The notes beneath the pieces are model-generated. The model saw nothing but the letters and a program-made list of their open reading frames with translations, was not told where the DNA came from and searched no databases. Source: Isoetes taiwanensis (taxonomy: Eukaryota > Streptophyta > Lycopodiopsida > Isoetales > Isoetaceae). From it: DNA of 64,000 nucleotides. Shown here one piece after another: positions 34,890 to 46,639 of this stretch (positions are counted from its first letter, which is position 1; each line of letters begins with the position of its first letter). A program made the position numbers and the translations under genes. The stretch lies in contig JAJEKV010000040.1 of NCBI GenBank assembly GCA_021234155.1, positions 3,391,799 to 3,455,798 on the forward strand. Reading direction: 5' to 3'.

Positions 34890-36222
34890 TGGAGTTGATC
34901 GCATCCCGAATGATTCGGCCCTGGCATTCTCGCATAAAGTCTGGGCAAGTCTTGTCCAAATCTGCTTTAAGAACCCAGGTTGCATCCTCTATCGGTAAGT
35001 GTTTTCACTTAACCAAATACTGCAAGATTTGAGTTCTGCGGGTTTGCTTATATGCACGATCAAGGAGAGCTTTAGGCACAATCTCTAATTGATCTTTCGT
35101 CATCTCCAGAAGGGTGGGCGTGTCAAGAATCTCTTCTGGACCGGGGTTATGTTTCTTAAGAAGGCTCACGTGGAAGACTTTATGGACTTTCAAATGCGCG
35201 GGTAGATTCAACCGGTAGGCCTGAGAATCTATCCTTTCGGTTATCTCAAAAGGTCCTGCCCATCTAAGTGCAAGCTTCTTACAATTGCAAATTTTGAGTT
35301 TGGCTTGCTTCGCCTTGATCTTTAGCCATACGGACTCATTAACTTGAAATTCATGTGGTGTCTGATGCCAATCGGCAAGGCTCTTTTGCCGGGCTCTGGC
35401 AGCTAACAAATAGCCTCAAACTTCTTTGACTGGGACCTGCATATCTGTAAGCAATTGTTGAGAGAGTTCCACCTTGGAAACGGGGTTATGCCACGTGTCT
35501 AAAGTAAGGCATTGATAGCCGTAATTGATCATAAAAGGAGACATCCTTGAAGACTCCTGCCTAGTACTGTTATAGGCAAACTCCACCAAATGGATATAAT
35601 CTGCCCATAGGGATTGCTTGTTCCAAACATGGTTACGTAGCATATCTTCAGTTATTGATTGGTACACTCTATTTGGCCATCCGTCTGCGGGTGGTAAGCT
35701 GTGATCATAGCAAGCTTAGTTTGAATAATGCTACAGAAATCCTTCTAAAATGCACTAATAAACTTAGGATCCCGGTCCGATATAATGATACGGGGCATCC
35801 CACGAAGGCGAAACACCTCCTTTGTGAACAACAAGGCAGTATCTAATACAATGTCTGTGGTCCGACATGGCAAAATGTCGCCATTTTGGAAAGCTTGTCG
35901 ACCACCACCATCAAGGCATCAAAGCTCCTTAAGATGCGCGGAAGCCCCACGATGAAATTAATGGTAATAACTTCCCATTTTGCAGTAGGCACATCTAAGG
36001 GTTGCAATTCTCCTGGGATGCGTAACTGTTCTGCCTTTGTTTGCTGATATACCTGACATTTCTTAATGTATCGGACAATGTGTTTCTTCATCCCTGGCCA
36101 AAAGTAGCAGGAGCGAATCTTGAAATATGCCTTCATAAATCCTGCATGCCCCGCTATAGGACTGTTATATATGTCCTGGAGAATGAGCTTGCGAACTCCT
36201 GACGTATTGGGGACACATAACT
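34890..36222 (-). pseudogene. Ty3/Gypsy integrase with chromodomain
   Basis: Minus-strand frames 36222-35843, 35667-35416 and 35409-34890 give one integrase. The zinc region keeps AGH and KKCQ, but the first His (IYNSPIAGH, usually HDSPIAGH) and the last Cys (CQVYQ, usually CxxC) are Tyr. In the core, the first catalytic Asp is Asn (TINFIVGLP, usually MDFIVGLP). The later VVVDKLSKMA and EFAYNSTRQESSRMSPF blocks are intact. KLALRWAGPFEITERI, NLPAHLKVHKVFHVSLL, then ALLDRAYKQTRR and HLPIEDATW form the C-terminal and chromodomain parts. The element is therefore a chromovirus with a dead integrase and frameshifts. Confidence 0.9.
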
Positions 36223-37408
36223 TAACGCTTTCAGAGGAGTGGGAGCTAGCCAAGATGTGGGTGGGTGGTTGATTCAATAGGTAGATCCAAGTTATCAGGC
36301 CTCTTTCAGTAGGTTTAGCATCCATTCTTAGCTATAGGCGACCCCTACAGCCTAAGAATGATAGACACTAACAAAGGAACCTAACCATGTATGATTAGGT
36401 AGATTAGAATAGATGTATTCTATTATTTTCAGTTCTGTTGTGATGATGTTTTGACATTCTATGCGCCACTCTTGTGTATTGGGAAGGGGGGTAGAGACCC
36501 GAGCCCAAGTAGTTGTATGATCCTAGTTTTAGCCCATTAATTCCCACCAATGCGGCTTTGGCATAGATAAAACCTTTGGGTGGGTGGCGGAGCTAGACCG
36601 GTGACAAGGGAGGGCTTGTCTAATCACTTGTTGATCCGGCCGGCGCCAGTAACGGCGGCGGGGAACATTGTGTGAGCTAGGCCTAATACCCCGCATCTGC
36701 GTGAGGGAGGCGGGGTATGGGCTCGACACTAGATGGGGTGATGCGTCATCTTCGGTGAGTTCAAGTCGTGAATGAAAGGCAGTGGCTCTCTAGCTCGCCC
36801 ATGATTAGCATGAACCTTTTCCGGAGGAGAGAGATCTCTTCTGCCTCATTGGGACCGGGAGATGCAACCCAAGTAGTAGCCCCTCGGCTATTCACCCGGC
36901 AAAGGCTACTTGGCCAGGATCCAATACTTTTCAGCCTATCCGCAAAGTATGCATCAGGGAGGGGCGGATGGAGTGAACTACCCAACGACCATGTTCCTAT
37001 GCCGGTAAATCCATTTGCCATGAATTTCGGCCTGCGCATTGCTATCCGGAGACCCCAAGCCGTCGGTCTTTCCGATGAGTCCGAGCACGGGTAGGATTTC
37101 CCCATGTTATGTTGATGTACCGATGTGTTGTTGCGAAATCTTGGATACGGTGGACCACCCTTCGAGGTGGGTATGTTATTGTTGATTGATGTCATGTGCT
37201 CATGTTTTGTTTACGCTTCCGCAGCTAGGTCGATCCCGAGGGAGACTGGATGAATGACACGTCCATTCTTCCCCGTCGGGTTCTTGGCCACCATCAAGAG
37301 CCCGATGTTAGGTGGACGGCCTCACATCAACGAGCAGATGCTGGTTTGAGGGATGAACTCCAGTTTGCATACGATCGGGGCATCGTATATGAGCCGGGGG
37401 GGGCGTCA
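36223..37408 (+). repeat. 5' LTR of nested element, truncated at its start
   Basis: Homology to the 3' LTR begins near 36223 (ACGCTTTCAGAGGAG, compare ACGCTTCGGAGGAG at 45468) and runs to CGTCA at 37404-37408. The first approximately 390 bases, including TGTGACG, are missing. The sequence directly before is chromovirus integrase. Divergence from the 3' LTR is small over the last 150 bases, with more indels in the middle. Confidence 0.85.
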
Positions 37409-37409
37409 A

Positions 37410-37420
37410 TGGTATCGAGC
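37410..37420 (+). other. Primer-binding site, tRNA-iMet type
   Basis: TGGTATCGAGC directly after the LTR end. It is TGGTATCAGAGC, the usual plant initiator-methionine tRNA complement, lacking one A. Confidence 0.75.
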
Positions 37421-37668
37421 TCGATCTTGGCGCACCGATCGAAAAGCAATCGACCGAAACCCTATAGGAACTAACTCATCTAGACATTTAGTCTTGGAGG
37501 TAAAAGCCCAAGCACAAACCTCGAGTAGCGGGAAAATTTTTTTTTTTTTCCCGGGGTAGAGTTAATAATTATCTAGGACTAGGATAATTAGAGAACATAG
37601 GTAAGATAGAACAAACAGACGAAAAGCACTTAAGAGAGCCTACTAAATTTCAGGCACTTTCGGCCGAT

Positions 37669-37734
37669 ACCTCCAAGAGTGCGCCAGGAGCATGTTAGGT
37701 CCAGACCTAATGGGTCTCTCGCGCACTCTAAGAG
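37669..37734 (+). repeat. Nested hairpin unit 1
   Basis: Outer arms CTCCAAGAGTGCGC and GCGCACTCTAAGAG, inner arms TTAGGTC and GACCTAA around CA. It lies about 250 bases after the primer-binding site. Confidence 0.85.
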
Positions 37735-37882
37735 TAGTCACCCCATATGAACCCTAGAACTTAGCCTTAGGAACTCCAAATGATAAAATAAAAGATGAAA
37801 TCCCAATCAAAAAGCTCGAAATGGCTAGATTTATATGTTAAAACATCGAAAAACATTAAGTACAAGTCACTTTTGGAACAAT

Positions 37883-37950
37883 GCCTCCAAGAGTGCGCCA
37901 GAGCATAGTTAGGTCCCGACCTAACCCCCTCCTCGCGCACTCTTAGAGGC
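37883..37950 (+). repeat. Nested hairpin unit 2
   Basis: Outer arms GCCTCCAAGAGTGCGC (37883-37898) and GCGCACTCTTAGAGGC (37935-37950) pair at 15 of 16 positions. Inner arms GTTAGGTC and GACCTAAC pair perfectly around CC. Confidence 0.9.
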
Positions 37951-38093
37951 GTCCCTAAAAGTGACCTCAAAAATTGATCATAACTTACTCAAATGGTAAA
38001 GGTAATAATAGAATCTTGCTTAAAATGCTTGAATTAGTGGGAAACGCATATTAAATTGTGTAAATTGGATAAATTTAGAGCGGAAAGGGACAA

Positions 38094-38166
38094 CACCTCT
38101 AAGGGTGCGCCAGGGCATAGTTAGGTCTGGACCTAACACCCTCCTCGCCAAGATGCTTAGAGGGGT
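38094..38166 (+). repeat. Nested hairpin unit 3 (outer stem decayed)
   Basis: The left arm CCTCTAAGGGTGCGC is present; the right arm is only partly kept (CTTAGAGG). The inner arms GTTAGGTC/GACCTAAC are perfect around TG. Confidence 0.8.
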
Positions 38167-38488
38167 TCGAGAAAATAGTTGAAGAAGACCTAGCTTCGAT
38201 TCGAGATATGGAGGATTTCATCAACAAACCAAGAAATTAAGCAAGGCGAGATGGAGGTCGTGCAACACTTTGAAGAATCATTGGCGTGCACGCCCACGCC
38301 AAAAGACAATCAAAGACATGAGGATCATGGGTACATCAAGAGGACAGATAAATAGAATGTGTTTTTTGTAACCGATGAAGCTTATATATAGTGTATGAAA
38401 ATTTTTGAATAATAAATATATATAGTCGTTTAAAATGTGTATTTCATTAGGTACAGATTAGATCTGGAGCAAACGCGACATTTTGGCC

Positions 38489-38556
38489 AACACCTCCAAG
38501 AGTGCCAGAGCATAGTTAGGGTCCCAACCTAACCCCCTCCTCAAGACTCTTAGAGT
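38489..38556 (+). repeat. Nested hairpin unit 4
   Basis: Left arm CCTCCAAGAGTGC, right arm GACTCTTAGAG. Inner arms GTTAGG and CCTAAC around GTCCCAA. Confidence 0.8.
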
Positions 38557-38700
38557 GATCCAACCTAACCCCGGGGCCTTGATTAGCCCTACTTGCTCCA
38601 AACGTAGTAAATAAACAAAAAAACTTGCATTTAGGAAGAAAATTAATAGAAATTTACCCCTTCCAGCTGATTCTTGGCATCCATTAGGCAGAGATAGGCC

Positions 38701-38775
38701 AACACCTCCAAGAGTGCGCCAGAGGCCACTTAGGTCCCAACCTAACACCCCCCTCGCGCACTCTTAGAGGCGTCC
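38701..38775 (+). repeat. Nested hairpin unit 5
   Basis: Outer arms CCTCCAAGAGTGCGC (38705-38719) and GCGCACTCTTAGAGG (38756-38770) pair at 14 of 15 positions. Inner arms TTAGGT and ACCTAA around CCCA. Confidence 0.9.
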
Positions 38776-41700
38776 GATTTTTCAAACCCCATAACTTGAG
38801 CTCTGAGCTCCAAATCGCCTGAAATTTGTTGCAATAGGACCGTTAGACAGCCTAGAATCCATTTATGACCTCAAATTAGGCTACAAATGTCAAACCCCAG
38901 CTCAAAATGACCAAAATTGCTTAAACCCTTGAATTGTTTTTCCAAACTGTGGTTTTGTTAAGTAAATAGAAGCATACCCCATTAGTACCTCACAAGTATT
39001 GCTCTCGCTCAAAGCTGATGCCTTACTCCAAGGTAGAGGTGCCCAAGAACACCCCTTTGTTATAGTCATCTAAACCTCAGCATAGAAACCGAAGTCCAAC
39101 TGTTGGTACATCACCTCTGGTCATGCCAAAAGCATAAACATTGACCTAATTTTGTGTCCTTCTAATAGAGTTTGACCTATACTGACCGCCACATTCACAC
39201 TCCCTATTGCCGTGATACCTAGAAAGGAGCTAGAGTCTAGAGCTGCCCAAGTCACTCCATGTGTAGAGATTGGACTCCCCCAAACCAACTTTGCTAGGAC
39301 CTTAGAGTATGCCTCAAACATCATGGAGGTTTTGCAAAACAACCCTCATTTCATGCCATACCACACATCCTAATGTCCATAGACTTGGAGATTATATATA
39401 TGTCTCCAAAGAATCCCGCCGAGCCATCTTGCTTGCTTATAGAGCCCAAAATGTTGTAGGAGAGCCCTTCAAGTAGACCCTTAGACTCTAGGATATCATG
39501 AGCTGCACTTTCAAGGACGGGGCCAGAGCCCACGTAGAGAGCTAGAGGCGCAACTCCTTGAAGACATCAAGGTCCCACCGATGTACGACAGATAAGGAGG
39601 GAAGACCAAAAGGCGCACTCCAAGAGAGGGAAGCACAACAACAAACACCTCAACCGACAAAAGAGTAGAACATGACACCACCGCCTATCATCAATCTTCA
39701 TCAAATGGGAAGAATATTCGTAACCAACCGCATCAAGAATCTTCTAGATGTCAACCTCCCGCCACTACCACGCCCACGATCTCACATCAAAAGACGATCT
39801 CGACGCTTCACCAAAACGCACATGAGTTTCAAATGGAAGAACGCAAGGCAAAAAAATACGCTTAGACAAAGAATGCCACGCTAGCAAGGGCCGAGGGCAT
39901 AATCTTCCGCCGAGGAGAGAAGTCATGGCGACACAGAGCGATAGAAAACCGGAGGGAAGACAACCACGACCTTGCAGCCCAACAGTTCAAGCTTAATGCC
40001 ATACAACGCGTCAACAAAAGGAGCAACCAAGCTAGGCAACCACAAAGCACCTAAGGCTGACCCGGACGAGCTTCCAAAAAATTGCACCAAAGGAGAACTT
40101 TCATCGGTCCCAAAAGGTAGGAGACCATGAGGGGGGAGGAGACGATATCGTGGAACATCTCCGACTTGAAGGCCTATATCAGCATTAGGGGCAAGATCAA
40201 GGAGGAGAATATTCTGCTCAAACAAGAATTCCGGATCCAGAAACACCTAGAAAGCAAAGGAAGGACGACTTTACTACGTCAGCCAAGGAGTGCGAGACTC
40301 GAATGGATAGGATCCAAGGGACGGAGGAGACGACCTAGCCAGCAGGTACAAGTCACCAAAGGCGACTAGAAGGAGCCATGGTAGGGGCAATGGAGATTAC
40401 CACACTTCCAGGCACAGGAGAGGCACCTCGGAATGAAGCAAAGCCCAAGCAACAGGAGTCGCACTCAGAAATTCAACCTACGGAGGAATGACAATGCCTG
40501 CCTACCGACCACGATCTCAGAGCTTCGAAGACATTCAAGAACGCCCGACTGCAATAGCCAGGTGATCAACCGATCAATGGCACCGCACATCGGCAACCTT
40601 GCAACGACACACAATCGCATATAGGGGCGTGAGCGGTCACCGCATTCCTTACGACGGACATACACATTAAGGAGGAGCATCTTTTCAAGGGATCACATCG
40701 GCGAACACTCTTCGCGCAACTTGGGGTGACGAGCTCGATCGTACATGAAGCTCAAAAAAGTAGCAGCATCTCAAGGAATCCCTGAGTCAACCGTAACGAA
40801 GAAGATGTAGCAAAACCGAAGGATCAAACGCGATAGGAGGAGGGGGAAACCCTAAAGGAGTGTAAACATTTAAGTAGATCTTCGTGAGTTGTTTTGGAAA
40901 AGTGGATGAATTAAAATCCCAATGTAAATGCGTGATATGTCTATTGCATATCTCGAAAGTATTCACATATATAGTGGAGAAACATGAGTTTAGAGTCATG
41001 TTTTACTTAATTTAGCGCTTTAGATCGGAAGCTCTTTCACTTCTCGACTACCAAATGAGGGAAGCAAGGAAGCACAACTATAGCCCAAGATCAAAATGGA
41101 AGAGCAAGTACGAGGGAGAAACGACCAGAGCCCAAGCAAACCTTCGACTCCAAACACTTCGAAGTGCCCTCAAGTAGAAGACCGCCATTCACCCAATGTC
41201 GAATAAGAGACAACACCGGTCATGTCAAGATCATCATCGCACTACACTGTGACATCGTCCGTATGCACCACTACCTCTTGTGGCGCCGCAACACTTGACG
41301 AACTTATGACACGAAGTGGCCTCAACAATAGAAGGAGGAACGACCCGACATCAACGAGCCAACTAAGAAGGCAACATCTCGACGACCATAATTCCACCTT
41401 GTGGTAATATAGGGGTGATACACTATGACACGGTATTAGATGGAGAGGCACTTACGAAAAGGCACCGCGACGAGGAGATATGCCTTCAACAACTAGGTGA
41501 TGGCTTCGCAGGTACTCCTACCAAGAATTAGAAGAAAAGAAGCCGATCGTGATTCTCCGACATGAGGGACATCAAACGCCCAAGGTAGAAGCACTCGACA
41601 CCTTAACGACAAGGATAGCAAACCAAGCACCTTCGCAAAAGGGAGTTCAAGATAATAGCCGGGCTATTCAACGACAAGAGTATATCAAGGCGTGTACTTC

Positions 41701-44700
41701 TTCAACTCAAGGGTCAAGTCGCTGCGAAATATAAGGATCCATCACCCCTACAATATAGCCAGCAGGAGGAGAGCCATGAAGCTTTACTTGACAGAGAGAC
41801 CGACATGCATAGAGGGACAAAGGTCGAACCGAAAGTCGGAGAAGTGTTAGCAACCGACTTCTTCTACGAGCTTCCTAGAGGCAACAGGAGGATCAAAACC
41901 GACGGGGCACAATCAAAACCATCTGAGGGTACCTCAAGACAAGAAGACGGCATAGCACCGAGGAACGTGACAACATCCAAGCCGGTGATCGAGGGATCAA
42001 GAAGGAAGATTGAAGCTCGATGGAGAACCAACTAGGTGAGGCAAGGCGAAGGCGAAATGACTGACTTGCACGGACTTGCATGCAACTTGGTGAACCCAAG
42101 GATCGACGATTCAAAGAACAACTGCAGAAGAGAACAACTCTAGAAGAGTATAGCCAAAGGAAGCGCGCACAGCCTCAAGAGACGCCTCCAAATAGCTTCA
42201 AGTATCATGAAGGGGGGAACAATTACAGCCCGAGAACAGAATCAGGAGGCAGACCGAAATGTCGAAGCATCAACGACCAGCACACCTTTAGTTAGAATGT
42301 GATGCAAAGCGTGTTGTGCCATAGCCGACAAACATCGGAGGGCCCAAGTATATCAACAAGTTACCCCGGAGTACGAGCTGACGTACAAATAGGAGGATAT
42401 AGATCGTCAACACCATGGCACCGGGAGGAACACCGATGACATTACTAAGGAGTAGGTGTGTAACTCGAAGGGAGGCACAAGGGAGACTTAATAGCTCTAG
42501 TAGTAATTGTAATTATGTAAGCGATATGCTTTGCATATATAGTTCCCTTGTTATTTCTTCCCTCCCGTAGCGTAACAAATCAAACGAAGAGATGTCAGGC
42601 AATTGCAGGGGTGAAGCAATCAACATCTTCAACACTCTTCCGGCAACGCGATAACGACAAGAGGACTCGATGTATGAGACGTCGATGGAGTCAAGGAAAC
42701 AATATCGGATATAGAGTCATCCTTTAGCTGCCAAGACAAAGAGTTCAAGACGAAAGATCTTTTTCAACGGCGCCACCTTCAGGCTTTTGAAAAGCGGCAT
42801 GGAAGATTTCAAGTGACCAACTACACCATCAAACACCAGCAAGGAGAGGCTTCTAAACGAACAAAGTCAACCTCTACATCAAGAGGAGCCACCGTCAAGG
42901 AGACCGAGGTATCGAGCAACTTGAAAGAACGTTACCTTGCTACTTCAAGCAGGCAACGAGTGGATGAGCTTCTAGCAAGCTCAAGGATCCAAGGCCATGG
43001 GGCCTAATAGGTTAAACGTATGGATGGTAACATCCACATTGGGATTAGAAGGCATTTTTTTTTAGATATTCTCACCGAAAGGATTGCCCAATATTGAGCT
43101 AAGTGTCAAGTATTGGGAAGGAAACACATAAGAGTAACTAAAATTATACAAGATTGTTAACAGCCATCCAACATATTGAAACCACTTGGTGAGATTGATC
43201 ACCTCGCTAAGAAGGAATCATTACTAGGATAATTGTTGACCATGTATAAATTTAGTACCTCCAAAGAATAATCCAACCGAAAGAAAAGAAGTAATCTAAC
43301 AAGTCCGGCCAACTTGTTACGATGACATCAATTCGATTGGTAGGAATATTCCAAGAGTTTAAATAACTAAGAAAGGGGGAATCTCTAGAATATAAAAGAA
43401 TAGTACATGCAAAGTACATCTAAAATAAAAATTATAGTAATCAAACAGTCTTTTGAGACAAAAGGAATTGTCATGATGACAAAACCTTGTGGTTTAGAAT
43501 CGTTCTAACTAAGTAGGTAACCCATAACTATATTGAAATAAATGATAACATAATATGTGCATCCATCTTAGATGGTTATATATGTTATCTAAGGATAGTA
43601 AATTAATGCGCTAAGTAAGAAGCATATAACCTCTTAAGGGGAGAGAATAGATATGACGTTGTGTACAACGTCATTGAAGGGGTGCAGGACCATTTTCTTT
43701 TCGAAGAAAGTGGGAGGGCTCAATTTTTGATTGAACGTGACTTTGCATCGAATTGACCGATCAGAATAGAGTTCACTCCCAAGAATGGCCGGCGAACAGA
43801 GCGTAAGATAGATAGATACCTTAGTGCTCGGGGAGGCCTTCTCAACGTATGGCGACGGCGTGAGTAGCTAACTACACCAATGAAGTGGAGCAAAACTATG
43901 GGAGCAATGCAACGACCAAGCCATCTCCAAAATTACTCGACGCCGGCTTAATGGGTGGATGCGTTCTAGCCTTAGGTAAGGTGTGCGCATGCATTATAAG
44001 ATTTAATGTGTCTTATTGACAAGTTAAATATAGATCCTAATAACCACATAGAATTTGTTGTACATATATGTATCATAGGGAAATAAGTTAAATAACAACG
44101 GTAATGTGAGGTAGCATGTTAATTAATCCTTTGCAAGGATGCAATTCCTTCCAAGGATAGCTATATAACCTCGGGTCCTTATAAATATAAATAGAAAATA
44201 GAATTCAGATATACTTAAAGTGCATCTTAGGGATATACTTCCAAAGGTAATGCAGGACCCAAGGAAGAGAATAAGAAGCACATCTAATTCTTGTGTATGA
44301 TAATTAAAACCTTGTCTATGTAACAATAGGTCTAAATCGTGGTTATTGTTTAAATAATCGCCAATTAAAAGTTGTTAAATATTGCAAAGCTAGAGTAAAT
44401 ATAATTGTAACGATCGAAAAGTAATGTATCCGATACTATGATAATGTTAATTCATAAATATTACCTTAGAGTAAGTATGTTAATCGCATGCATTAATGGA
44501 AGTCCAAAGAGATCGCAAGTAAAAGCCCAAGACCGCCATGTTTACTTAAAGACGTTAACGGATGCTAGCAAAATGACATGCAAATGTTGGTGCGAAGTAC
44601 GAAGATATCCTCTCACGAAAAGAGTTCTAGAATAGTTGTGATTTCTACCATTTAAACTAATCGCTTAAATTTTGTGTGAGATAGTAAGTATGTAATTATA

Positions 44701-45060
44701 GATATTGTAAAATTAATGCAGGATTTCAAGGTGCAAAGACTTGCAACACAAATTTTGTTATAACGTGTTGCAAGGGATGAAGAGTACCTTGGAAGTGTAA
44801 ATTTTGTATGAACTTGATAAACTTTGATAAACTTAAATGTTGTATTAAGTAAGGTTAGTAATTACCTTGCTTTAATAGAGTTATGAATTGATAAGTTATT
44901 GGGATAACGCAATGTCCTAGTAATGTTTTAAAAATATTACCTTAGAGTAATTCTAATAATTGTGTAAGTATAATAGTAATAAATTGTATGCATCAAGTTG
45001 GTTGCGTGACGAAGAGCCCAAGGTGGGAGAGACTCCCCGATGCCGCGACAAAGATCAATT

Positions 45061-45074
45061 CAAGGTGGGGAGAA
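45061..45074 (+). other. Polypurine tract of nested element
   Basis: AAGGTGGGGAGAA directly before the 3' LTR start TGTGACG. It confirms the plus-strand orientation. Confidence 0.8.
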
Positions 45075-46633
45075 TGTGACGCCCAAAGATAACATACGGT
45101 ATGAATACGATATTATAATCGACATCGCCACTAGTACATGTCGACTCATCGACATGTACACGGCGACAAATGAAGGGTAGTACCCTAGGGTACGACCTTG
45201 TGAACCATTATATTGCACATGTTAAAGCAACATGTGAATATAATCCCTTTTGCCACGTGGCAATGACCCATTGACCAAAAGGACCAGCCCTAAATTCGTG
45301 GGGATAAAGGGGCATAAACCCTAAAAGGGAAACCCTTTCGCCTCACCCCGAAGTCTCGGATTGGAGCAGCAGAGGATGCATTTCCCTGAACGGAGCATAG
45401 AAGTCGGATCTCCTGTGTTGCGGCTCGATCCAAGATCAGCAGACCTGGTGATCGCCAGCATGGACGCTTCGGAGGAGGGAGAGCCAGCCAAGATGCGGGT
45501 GGGTGGTTGATTCAATAGGTAGATCCGAGTTATCGCCCTTTTTCAAGAGGTTTAGCATCCATTCTTAGCTATAGGCAACCCCTACAGACCCTAAGAATGA
45601 TAGACACTCACAAAGGAACCTAACCATGTATGATTAGGTAGATTAGAATAGATGTATTCTATTATTTTCAGTTCATTTGTGATGATGTTTTGACATTCTA
45701 TGCGCCACTCTTGTGTATTGGGAAGGGGGTAGAGACCCGTGAGCCCAAGTAGTTGTATGATCCTAGTTTTAGCCCATTAATTCCCACCACGCGCGCCGTG
45801 CATAAGAGCCCGCCCGGGTCAGGGTGGCGGAGCTAGACCGGCCGACAATGGAGGGCTTGTCTAATCACGGCTGATCCTCACGGGCGCCAGAACGACGGGG
45901 GAACGCCAGGAGCTAGGGCCTAATACCACCGCAAACTGCGGAGGGCGTGGTATGGGCTCGACACTCGTGGGGTGATGCGCCATCTTCCGCTGAGTTCAAG
46001 TCGATACGAAAGCAAAGGGGTCTCTAGCTCGCCCATGATTAGCATGAACCTTCCGGAGGAGAGAGATCTCTTCCTCGCCTCATTGGGACCGGGAGATGCA
46101 ACCCAAAGAGTAGTAGCCCCTCCGCTATTCACCCTAAGCAGGCTGTTCCAATACTTTTCAAATTATCCGCAAAGTATGCAATGTGAGGGGCTGATGGAGT
46201 GGACTACCCAACCACCATGTTCCTATGCCAAACAAATCCATTTGCCATGAATTTGGCTCCAGATTGCTATCCGGAGACCCCAAGCCGCCGGGCTTTCCCC
46301 ATGAGTTTGAGCCCGGGTAGGATTTCCCATGTTATGTTGATGTAATCGATGTGTTGTTGCAGCTACTGTGATATGGTGGACCACCCTTCGAGGTGGGTAT
46401 GTTATTGTTGATTGATGTCATGTGCTCATGTTTTGTTTACGCTTCCGCAGCTAGGTCGATCCCGAGGGAGACGGGATGAATGACACGCCCATTCTTCCCC
46501 GTCGGGTTCTTGGCCACCATCAAGAGCCCGATGTTAGGTGGCCGGCCTCACATCAGCGAGCAGATGCTGGTTTGAGGGATGAACTCCAGTTTGCATACGA
46601 TCGGGGCATCGTATATGAGCTGGGGACGTCACA
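45075..46633 (+). repeat. 3' LTR of nested element, complete
   Basis: 1559 bases with perfect 7-base inverted termini TGTGACG and CGTCACA. Directly after it the chromovirus reverse transcriptase resumes on the other strand. The open frames here (for example 45920-46132 minus) occur in both LTRs and are not genes. Confidence 0.85.
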
Positions 46634-46639
46634 GCGGCA

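Larger units (their letters stand above)
37421..45060 (+). other. Interior of nested element, no pol genes
   Basis: 37.66-38.78 kb holds five hairpin units. 38.8-39.6 kb is unassigned. 39.6-43.0 kb is strikingly poor in T on the plus strand and rich in A, G and C, with short frames such as 40127-40369 (Lys/Glu-rich, possible coiled coil) and 41805-42035. It could be a decayed gag-like region, but no zinc knuckle was found. 43.0-45.06 kb is AT-rich and non-coding. A 12-T run lies at 37539-37550. Confidence 0.6.
36223..46633 (+). mobile_element. Nested LARD-like LTR retroelement, ~10.4 kb
   Basis: Direct repeats at 36223-37408 and 45466-46633 are near-identical in long stretches. The right copy extends to a full 1559-base LTR (45075-46633) with TGTGACG/CGTCACA ends. 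A primer-binding site follows the left LTR and a polypurine tract precedes the right one, so the element reads on the plus strand. The 7.6-kb interior shows no protease, reverse transcriptase, RNase H or integrase motif in any frame, which fits a large retrotransposon derivative moved by another element. It lies inside the minus-strand chromovirus, between its reverse transcriptase and integrase. Confidence 0.85.

Noticed and set aside
36620-36680. Resemblance of CCAGTAACGGCGGCGGGG to ribosomal RNA
   Set aside because: Only a short GC-rich match; flanks are LTR sequence and no rRNA continues.
45920-46250. Pairs of ORFs also present at 36.8-37.1 kb
   Set aside because: They lie in the LTRs; presence in both copies reflects LTR duplication, not a gene family.
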